From: an uncultured Chloroflexota bacterium
Lineage (GTDB): Bacteria; Chloroflexota; Limnocylindria; Limnocylindrales; CSP1-4
Reading direction: 5' to 3'
Assembly (NCBI GenBank): GCA_903928275.1
Contig: CAIYQJ010000323.1
Location: 1-10,461, forward strand
Length of the DNA stretch: 10,461 nucleotides
How positions within the stretch are numbered: position 1 is the stretch's first letter; each line of letters opens with the position of its first letter. Positions 5,182-10,461 of this stretch are shown in pieces. The position numbers and the translations under genes are program-made. The notes under the pieces were generated by a model. The model made no database searches and was not told the DNA's origin. It was given only the letters and a program-made list of their open reading frames with translations.

Positions 5182-6420
5182 GTGACACGGGCAGGTTCCG
5201 GCCGCCCGCGATCCCGGCGTCGACCCGTGCCCGACGCGGACCGGTCCCTCGTGGCGGCCGACCGGCTCCGCGAGCGGCTCGCGGCGATCGAGCCGCTCGT
5301 CGCGCTGCATCCCGAGCGGGTCGTCGTGGTGCGCGCGCCCGGTCGCGTCAACCTCATGGGGGACCACACCGACTACAACGACGGCCTCGCGCTGCCGGCG
5401 GCGATCGATCTCGAGATCCGGATCGCGCTCGTCCCCACGGATGACCGGCGCGTGGACCTCGTCCTCGATGCGTCCGGACAGCACGCGACATTCGACCTCG
5501 ACGCGATCGGCGGGAAGCGCGGCACCTTCGTCGACTACATCGCCGGCACGGCCTGGGCCATGCAGGAGGCCGGGGTCGCCACCCGCGGATTCCGCGGCCT
5601 CCTGGCGAGCTCGCTGCCGACGGGCGCCAGCCTCTCGTCGTCGGCCGCCCTCGAGCTCGCGTCCGCCTGGGCGCTCTCGCCGGCGCCCGGGCCGTCGATC
5701 GACCCGGTCGACCTCGCCCGGATCTGCCAGCGGGCCGAGAACGCCTACGTGGGCGTCAACTGCGGCCTCCTCGACCAGTTCTCGTCGGCCTGCGGCCGGG
5801 CCGACCGTGCCGTCCTCCTCGACTGCCGGACGCTCGCGCACGAGGAGGTCCGGCTCCCGCTCCATGACCACGCGCTCGTCGTGTGCCATTCGGGCTCGCC
5901 GCGCCGCCTCGAGTCGAGCGAGTACAACGCGCGGCGCGCCCAGTGCGAGCGGGCCGTGGAGACGCTGGCGGGGCGCGGCTACCCAGTGCGCGCGCTCCGT
6001 GACGTGACACCGGAGATGCTCGTGCCGATCCGCGCGATCCTCGACGAGGAGACGTACCGCCGCTGCGAGCACGTGGTCCTGGAGGACGAGCGCGTCGTCG
6101 CGACGATCGCCGCGCTCGAGGCCGGGGACCTCGATGCCGTGGGGCGCCTCTTCGCCGAGAGCCACGCGTCGCTGCGCGACCTGTACGAGGTGAGCTCGCC
6201 CGAGCTGGACGCTCTCGTGGAGATCGCCACGGACGTGGACGGCGTCGTGGCGGCCCGCATGACCGGGGGCGGCTTCGGCGGCTGCACCGTGAACATCGTC
6301 CGTCGCGATGCCGTGGAGAGCCTCTCGGAGGCCATCCGGACGCGGTACCCGGAGCGCACGGGCCTCACGCCGCGAGTGTTCGTCGTCGAGCCGGCAGACG
6401 GGGCCGGCCTCGTCGCCTGA
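5182..6420 (+). CDS. galK: Galactokinase (GHMP kinase family)
   Basis: GalK phosphorylates galactose at C1 with ATP, supplying the substrate of GalT. The protein has 412 residues, slightly longer than usual because about 45 residues precede the conserved core. The galactokinase signature is at 53-69 (PGRVNLMGDHTDYNDG), with R55 expected to stabilise the phosphates. GHMP motif 2 is LPTGASLSSSAALELA (145-160), the catalytic Asp is D198 in CGLLDQFSSACG, and motif 3 is TGGGFGGC (361-368). Two positions differ from common sequences: Asp instead of Glu in the GEHTDY motif (D61), and Ser instead of Gly in motif 2 (S150). The GTG at 5182 is chosen because GAGG lies 8 bases upstream, overlapping the galT stop; a GTG at 5227 would remove 15 basic residues. 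The closest alternative is another GHMP sugar kinase, but context with galT favours GalK. Confidence 0.94.
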   Translation: MTRAGSGRPRSRRRPVPDADRSLVAADRLRERLAAIEPLVALHPERVVVVRAPGRVNLMGDHTDYNDGLALPAAIDLEIRIALVPTDDRRVDLVLDASGQHATFDLDAIGGKRGTFVDYIAGTAWAMQEAGVATRGFRGLLASSLPTGASLSSSAALELASAWALSPAPGPSIDPVDLARICQRAENAYVGVNCGLLDQFSSACGRADRAVLLDCRTLAHEEVRLPLHDHALVVCHSGSPRRLESSEYNARRAQCERAVETLAGRGYPVRALRDVTPEMLVPIRAILDEETYRRCEHVVLEDERVVATIAALEAGDLDAVGRLFAESHASLRDLYEVSSPELDALVEIATDVDGVVAARMTGGGFGGCTVNIVRRDAVESLSEAIRTRYPERTGLTPRVFVVEPADGAGLVA

Positions 6421-6435
6421 GACGGTCGGTGATGG

Positions 6436-6456
6436 GCCTGCGGGCTCTTCGCGGGC
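6436..6456 (+). terminator. Weak candidate terminator after galK
   Basis: Fifteen bases after the galK stop, GCCTGCG (6436-6442) pairs with CGCGGGC (6450-6456) over seven base pairs, one of them G-U, around a 7-base loop. A partly T-rich stretch, ggtcttcgtttcg, follows. The stem is short and the T-run is interrupted, so this is only a plausible end of the gal transcript. Confidence 0.3.
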
Positions 6457-6467
6457 GGTCTTCGTTT

Positions 6468-6485
6468 CGTGACGTCGCCGTGACG
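6468..6485. repeat. CGTGACG direct repeat with 11-bp spacing in the galK to SRPBCC-gene gap
   Basis: CGTGACG occurs at 6468-6474 and again at 6479-6485, one helical turn apart. The rest of the 256-base gap (6421-6676) holds an inverted repeat CGACCG/CGGTCG (6544-6549 and 6558-6563) and no convincing -10 hexamer or coding sequence. The gap probably contains the promoter of the next gene; the repeat could be a site for a response regulator that binds in tandem, or chance. Confidence 0.3.
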
Positions 6486-6676
6486 CTCGGCTCTGCCGGA
6501 ACCCGCCCGGGCGTCGCATCGTGTCGGGGGGAGGGACGACCACCGACCGGCGGACGTCGGTCGATGTCCCGCCCGGCCCCCCGACGCGTCCATGCCTGAC
6601 CCGGCGCGGCGCAACGAGCCCGGTGCGACGTCACCAGCCGGTGCCGCGTCTCGACAGCCACCAGGAGGTTCGATCG

Positions 6677-7483
6677 ATGAAGGCGCGTACCGCCGTCGTC
6701 ATGTCCGTTGGCCTCTCCCTCACTGCGACGGCCGCGGCGATGTACTACGAACGCCGGCTCCGACCGTCCTTCGCGCGATGGGGGGCGACGGAGGACGAGC
6801 TCGCCACGCCGATGCCGGGCGACGACAAGGTCGCCGACCCGCAGTGGGCGGTGACCTACGGGATCACGATCGAGGCGGCACGGTCCGAGGTCTGGCCATG
6901 GCTCGTCCAGCTCGGCCTGGGGCGCGCGGGCTTCTACAGCTACGACGTCCTCGAACGCCGGCTGGGGCTCGACGTCCATTCGGTCGAGCTCGTCGTGCCC
7001 GAGCTCCAGGGTCTCGCAGTGGGCGACGCGATCCCGTTCGGGGCGTTCGAGCTGCCGGTCGTCGAGATCGAGCCCGAGCGCATGCTCCTCCTCGAGGCGG
7101 AGGACGAGACCACGGGAGTCGCCTCGTTCTGCTTCGAGCTGCACGAGGATCCCGAGGGCACGACCCGGCTGCTGTTCCGCGGCCGTGCCCGGTTCGCCGA
7201 GTGGGACGTGGAGTCGGCGACGAAGTCGGTCGCCGGCCTCCGCCAGCTGCCGATCGTCCTCGCGTTCGAGCCCGGCAGCTTCGTCATGTTCCGCCGGATG
7301 CTCCTTGGCATCCGCGAGCGCGCGGAGCGCGCTCACGTCGAGGGACTGGCCGCGATGACCGCGCCGGACGGCTGGTGGGCGGAGCGCGTCGCCGCGCGGG
7401 ACGCCGCTGCGCCCGAGGCCCACGCCGTCGCAGTGGCCGACGCCGCCGCCCCGACGCCGGATCCGGCGCCTGCGACAGCCTGA
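6677..7483 (+). CDS. SRPBCC-superfamily (START/polyketide cyclase-like) protein with N-terminal membrane anchor
   Basis: A 268-residue protein. Residues about 5-23 are hydrophobic and follow a basic start (MKARTAVVM), a likely signal anchor. A linker with WGATEDELATPMPGDD (35-50) leads to an SRPBCC-like fold: ITIEAARSEVWPWLVQLG (63-80) is the typical first strand and helix, followed by GRAGFYSYDVLERRLGLD, PELQGLAVGD and alternating strands to about 178. A long helix (about 203-228) ends the fold, then an Ala/Pro-rich tail. Members bind hydrophobic ligands or act as cyclases; no specific substrate can be read here. The ATG at 6677 has AGGAGG (6663-6668) eight bases upstream. It stands alone between galK and a convergent gene 73 bases away; no clear terminator is visible there. 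The superfamily call is based on pattern recognition. Confidence 0.82.
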   Translation: MKARTAVVMSVGLSLTATAAAMYYERRLRPSFARWGATEDELATPMPGDDKVADPQWAVTYGITIEAARSEVWPWLVQLGLGRAGFYSYDVLERRLGLDVHSVELVVPELQGLAVGDAIPFGAFELPVVEIEPERMLLLEAEDETTGVASFCFELHEDPEGTTRLLFRGRARFAEWDVESATKSVAGLRQLPIVLAFEPGSFVMFRRMLLGIRERAERAHVEGLAAMTAPDGWWAERVAARDAAAPEAHAVAVADAAAPTPDPAPATA

Positions 7484-7556
7484 CGCGGGGCCTCACGCCG
7501 AGCTCCGTGGCGGTCGGCGGTCCGCGGATCGGGCCACCTGCGCCCCGGTCGGACGA

Positions 7557-9014
7557 TCAGGAAGCCTCGCCCGCGGTCCTCCGTCGCTCGATGCCGCCCC
7601 CGAGCGGGAGCGCCGGCCACGGGCGCGGATCGGGCTGCGGTTCCCACTCGCCGGTGAGCGGGCTCACGCAGTAGGTCCAGCGCGGCCCCTCCGCGACGAG
7701 GCGCGAGAGCGCGTCCGCGGCCGCGTCGATATCGCGCTCGGCCGTCCCAAGGCCGAAGCTCATGCGGACGGCGCCCGGCATCACTGGGTGGCCGCCGCCG
7801 CGGAGCTCGTCGCGGATCCCCGCCGCGGCCCGCTCGTCGAGATGGAGGAGGTGGAGCATGAGGGGATGCGCGCAGAAGCACCCGTGGCGCACGCCGATGC
7901 CGTGCTCGGCCGACAGGATCGCCGCGACGAGGCCGTGCTCCCGACCCTCCACGGCGAACGTCACGAGGCCGATGTGCGGCATCGCGAGGTCCCACGTCAG
8001 GTGGACGTGGACCCCGGGGATCGCGGCCAGGCGCGCCACCGCGTGCGCGTGGAACGCCTGCTCCTCCCGTGCGATCGCGTCCATCCCGATCGCGGCGAGG
8101 GTCTCGCAGGCGATCCCCAGCGCGACCGCGCCCACCACGTTGGGCGACCCCGCCTCCTGGCGGTCTGGCAGGGGAGCCCAGAGCACCTCGTCGAGCGTGA
8201 CGAAGCGGACGGCACCGCCGCCCCAGAGGAACGGCTCGGCGTCCTCGAGCCAGTCGCGCCGGCCCACGAGCGCGCCTGCGCCGTACGGCGCGTAGAGCTT
8301 GTGCCCGGACAGCGCCGCGTAGTCGATCGCGTCGGCCGCCATGTCCACGGGGAGGTGCGGCGCGAGCTGCGCGGCATCGACCATGAAGCGGGCGCCGTGC
8401 GCATGCGCGATCTCCGAGATCGCGCGGAGCGGCCACACCTCGCCGGTCACGTTGGAGGCGCCCGTCGTCGAGACGAGCATCGGCCCCGTCCCGGCGCGCG
8501 GCGTCCCGTCCGGCGCCGTCCCGCCGGCCCGCTCCTCGCGCAGTGCGCCGTCGAGCGCCGCCACGAGGTCCTCCGGGCCGTCGGGGACCGGGAGGTGTCG
8601 CACCCTACCTCGCCGCGTGCCGTGGCGCCACGGGAGCAGGTTCGCGTGGTGCTCGGCGGCGAAGACGAGGACGGTCGTGCCCTCCGGCAGCGCGCTCGCG
8701 AGCAGGTTGATGGCGTCGGTCGTGTTCCGCGTGATGATGACGGCGTCATCGGGCCGCCCGCCGACGAACGTCCGCACGGCCTCCCGGGCACGCTCGTACA
8801 GCTCGGTGGAGACCTGGCTCTTGAAGCCGGCTCCGCGGTGCACGCTCGCATACCAGGGCAACGCCGCCGCGATGCCCTCCTCGACCGTCCGGAGCGCGGG
8901 CGCGCTCGCCGCGTAGTCGAGGTTGACGTAGCGCCGCATCTCGCCCGTGACGAGCGGGACCTCGACGTCCGCTCCCACGAGCGCCCGGAGGCCGTCCTGC
9001 CGCGAGTCCGCCAT
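7557..9014 (-). CDS. Class V aminotransferase, cysteine desulfurase/selenocysteine lyase-like, with C-terminal extension
   Basis: PLP enzyme of 485 residues, longer than the roughly 400-410 of SufS/CsdB. Conserved points: NLDYAASAPA (31-40), HRGAGFKSQ (59-67), ITRNTTDAINLL (94-105), EHHANLLPW (121-129; H122 expected to stack on PLP), VDAAQ with D213, and SGHKLYAPYG with K239 as the PLP lysine. GVRHGCFCAHPLM (374-386) aligns C381 with the catalytic cysteine of the SufS group; C379 is an extra neighbour. These residues favour sulfur transfer from cysteine, with selenocysteine lyase or another beta-elimination as alternatives. A Gly/Pro-rich insert lies at about 163-178, and about 45 residues (441-485) extend past the catalytic domain. 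The ATG at 9014 is preferred because GGAGGT (plus-strand 9020-9025) is 5 bases away; the GTG at 9017 is too close. No Fe-S assembly gene is next to it. Confidence 0.88.
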   Translation of the reverse strand: MADSRQDGLRALVGADVEVPLVTGEMRRYVNLDYAASAPALRTVEEGIAAALPWYASVHRGAGFKSQVSTELYERAREAVRTFVGGRPDDAVIITRNTTDAINLLASALPEGTTVLVFAAEHHANLLPWRHGTRRGRVRHLPVPDGPEDLVAALDGALREERAGGTAPDGTPRAGTGPMLVSTTGASNVTGEVWPLRAISEIAHAHGARFMVDAAQLAPHLPVDMAADAIDYAALSGHKLYAPYGAGALVGRRDWLEDAEPFLWGGGAVRFVTLDEVLWAPLPDRQEAGSPNVVGAVALGIACETLAAIGMDAIAREEQAFHAHAVARLAAIPGVHVHLTWDLAMPHIGLVTFAVEGREHGLVAAILSAEHGIGVRHGCFCAHPLMLHLLHLDERAAAGIRDELRGGGHPVMPGAVRMSFGLGTAERDIDAAADALSRLVAEGPRWTYCVSPLTGEWEPQPDPRPWPALPLGGGIERRRTAGEAS

Positions 9015-9140
9015 CACCTACCTCCATGTCTCCCGAGCGCAGCGTAGCCGACCCGGGTACCCTCTTGCGGCCCCCTTCGCTCTCGACCCGGCTGCTCCGC
9101 CGGGACGTCCGACCGGGGGCTCCGACACCCAGGAGGTTCG

Positions 9141-10424
9141 ATGACTTCGGTCGATGCGCGTGCGCTCGCCGACACGTTCGCCGGTGCCGACCCCGACCGG
9201 CCCTTTGATCCGACGCTCGTTTCGGAGTCGCCGGCGCTCCCCTCGGGGGCGGATCCGGGCGATGTCGATGCCGTGACCGCTGCCTCCGTCGATCAGGGTC
9301 CCCGGATGGTCGAGGTCCTCCGGGAGCGGTTCGGCGCGCAGCCCGAATGGACCGTGGAGGGGGAGCGCGGCTTCACCTGGTGGTCGGGCAGGCTGGCCAC
9401 GACGGTGGTCGCCGGGCCGCCCACGGTCCTCCACGGCCTCTCCGTCGTCCGCGTCACCACGACCACACCGCTGCTGCGCCACGTCCCCGAGGGCGCCGGC
9501 GTGGCCAGCCGCCTCGCGGCCGCCAACGCCCACGCGGCGATCGACGGCCTCGTATGGGATCCGGGGGTGCGCACGGTCGCCCTGGTGTCCGAAACGTGGT
9601 GCCACGCCGGGAACGCGTGGCTGGACCCGCTCGTCTACTCGGCGGCCGGCCTCCAGCCGGCGATCGGGGACGCGACCATCGACGATCTCCGGGGCCACCT
9701 CGGCGGCGAGGTCGCGACGAGCCCGCACCCCACGTCGGGCCTGCGCGAGGAGCCCGACGATCTCGTGGAGGCGGGCGCGGCGTTCGCGGCGGCCGGCGAT
9801 CGCTCCACGCCGTTCACGGAAGGCGACCTGCGCGCGCTGGCCCGGAGCACGCTCGGCCTGCTCCCGTTCGCCGTCCACGGGTCCGACACGCTGACGGCCG
9901 AGCTGCCGTACGGCGCGGGCGGTGGCTCCGGCGGGGTCGGCGGCGAGAGAGGCGGACCCGTGGACGGCGCCGCCGGCTCCGGACCCGAGCGCGTCCGCGC
10001 CCTCCTCGACGCCGCTCGCCGGGACCGGACGACGCCGCCCGCCGCCCATGAGGCCGCGTGGCTCGCGACGACGCCTGCGACGACCGCCCTGCTCCGGATC
10101 TCGTTCGGCGAGCGCCACCCCGACTTCGGCGCGGGGCTCGCGATGCGCCTGCGGATCCCGGTACGCTCGGGGAGCGACGAGGCCGCCGCCGACCTGGCGG
10201 CGGTGCTGTGCCAGCGGGAGATCGCGGACCGCAAGATCGCGTCGTTCGTCGGCGCGTGGTCCACCGACGGCGACGCGCCGGTCTTCGTCTCGTTCTTCCC
10301 GGTGCCGCTCGCGCGCGGCCTGGGGTCGGACGACCGCGCGGCGATCCTCGCGACGTTCGCCGCGTGGATGCGCGATCGCGCACGCTGGGCGGCCGGGGTC
10401 GTCGGCTCCGGCAACGGCCGATGA
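9141..10424 (+). CDS. Protein of unknown function with apparent tandem domain duplication
   Basis: I do not recognise this 427-residue protein. It has no signal peptide or membrane segment and should be cytoplasmic. Two segments share a layout: residues about 95-180 (strand, LLRHVPEG, helix ASRLAAANAH, then strands TVALVSETW and WLDPLVYSA) and about 315-410 (LLRISFGE, strand AMRLRIPV, helix ADLAAVLCQRE, then strands IASFVGAWS and PVFVSFFPVP, then a helix). Between them are a possibly alpha-helical part and a Gly-rich linker (about 257-282). This suggests two related alpha/beta domains, perhaps of the YbjN or secretion-chaperone-like kind, but that is a guess. The ATG at 9141 has AGGAGG four bases upstream. 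The gene is divergent from the aminotransferase across 126 bases and its stop overlaps the next start (ATGA, 10421-10424). Confidence 0.85.
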   Translation: MTSVDARALADTFAGADPDRPFDPTLVSESPALPSGADPGDVDAVTAASVDQGPRMVEVLRERFGAQPEWTVEGERGFTWWSGRLATTVVAGPPTVLHGLSVVRVTTTTPLLRHVPEGAGVASRLAAANAHAAIDGLVWDPGVRTVALVSETWCHAGNAWLDPLVYSAAGLQPAIGDATIDDLRGHLGGEVATSPHPTSGLREEPDDLVEAGAAFAAAGDRSTPFTEGDLRALARSTLGLLPFAVHGSDTLTAELPYGAGGGSGGVGGERGGPVDGAAGSGPERVRALLDAARRDRTTPPAAHEAAWLATTPATTALLRISFGERHPDFGAGLAMRLRIPVRSGSDEAAADLAAVLCQREIADRKIASFVGAWSTDGDAPVFVSFFPVPLARGLGSDDRAAILATFAAWMRDRARWAAGVVGSGNGR

Positions 10425-10461
10425 CGACAAAGCGGCCGGACGCCCCGGGCTACGTCCCCGC
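10421..10461 (+). CDS. Partial CDS, first 13 codons of the next gene
   Basis: An ATG at 10421 overlaps the stop of the preceding gene as ATGA and opens a frame beginning MTTKRPDAPGYVP that runs off the right edge. The same overlap joins the regulator to the kinase and the small protein to galT in this window, so a real coupled gene is likely. Nothing can be said of its function. Confidence 0.5.
   Translation, partial: MTTKRPDAPGYVP

Noticed and set aside
5092..6543. Long minus-strand frame across galK
   Set aside because: The composition is dominated by Arg, Glu, His and Val typical of an antisense reading of GC-rich coding DNA, and galK is certain on the other strand.
7484..7556. Terminator between the convergent SRPBCC and aminotransferase genes
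   Set aside because: Only a 5-bp GTGGC/GCCAC pair with a long loop and a short TCCGCGGA palindrome are visible, too weak to call.
7788..9047. Plus-strand frame of about 419 codons across the aminotransferase gene
   Set aside because: It is Arg/Val/His/Glu-rich with no domain, while the minus strand encodes all residues of a class V PLP enzyme.
9015..9140. Divergent promoters between the aminotransferase and the unknown protein
   Set aside because: TACGCT on the minus strand (9046-9041) and TACCCT on the plus strand (9058-9063) resemble -10 elements, but neither has a -35 at proper spacing.
9018..10430. Minus-strand frame of about 470 codons opposite the unknown protein
   Set aside because: It is Arg/Gly-rich and lacks secondary-structure pattern. 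The plus-strand frame has an AGGAGG site, balanced composition and alternating hydrophobic pattern. This is the least certain of the strand choices.

Overview
This is a very GC-rich window with compact genes, near-complete G/C at third codon positions, frequent ATGA stop/start overlaps and strong AGGAGG-type ribosome binding sites. That style fits a high-GC bacterium such as an Actinomycetota or a GC-rich Chloroflexota lineage (for example Limnocylindria-like). No rRNA or marker gene is present to settle this, so the taxon is an inference. I see no mobile element, tRNA, rRNA, CRISPR array or phage gene.

Layout. (1) Positions 1-649, minus strand: a small single-pass membrane protein with a Gly/Glu tail, followed after one base by the start of another gene that leaves the window at the left edge. 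(2) Positions 874-2900, plus strand: a two-component system, with an OmpR-family response regulator overlapping a sensor histidine kinase by ATGA. It is divergent from the membrane protein across about 220 bases that contain a 7-bp inverted repeat and a possible leaderless promoter. (3) Positions 2917-3768, minus strand: a GntR/HutC-family regulator with a UTRA-type effector domain. It converges on the kinase, and one perfect 9-bp hairpin contains both stop codons. (4) Positions 3952-6420, plus strand: a galactose operon made of a 75-residue unknown protein, galT (ATGA-coupled to it) and galK (10 bases later). A TGGT-4-ACCA palindrome lies in the divergent region between the regulator and this operon, over the likely -35 region of the regulator's own promoter. 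(5) Positions 6677-7483, plus strand: an SRPBCC-like protein with an N-terminal membrane anchor. (6) Positions 7557-9014, minus strand: a class V aminotransferase of the cysteine desulfurase/selenocysteine lyase type with a long C-terminal extension. (7) Positions 9141-10424, plus strand: a protein of unknown function with what looks like an internal duplication, ATGA-coupled to a gene that runs off the right edge.

How the genes work together. GalK phosphorylates galactose and GalT exchanges the product with UDP-glucose. This is the core of the Leloir pathway; the epimerase GalE is not in the window. The adjacent GntR-type protein is the obvious candidate to control the operon and itself through the shared palindrome. 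The two-component system probably senses an extracytoplasmic signal and may control the divergent membrane-protein operon. No gene links regions 5-7 to the galactose genes. The parts that known families explain least are the small protein coupled to galT, the unknown duplicated protein with its coupled partner, and the left-edge operon.
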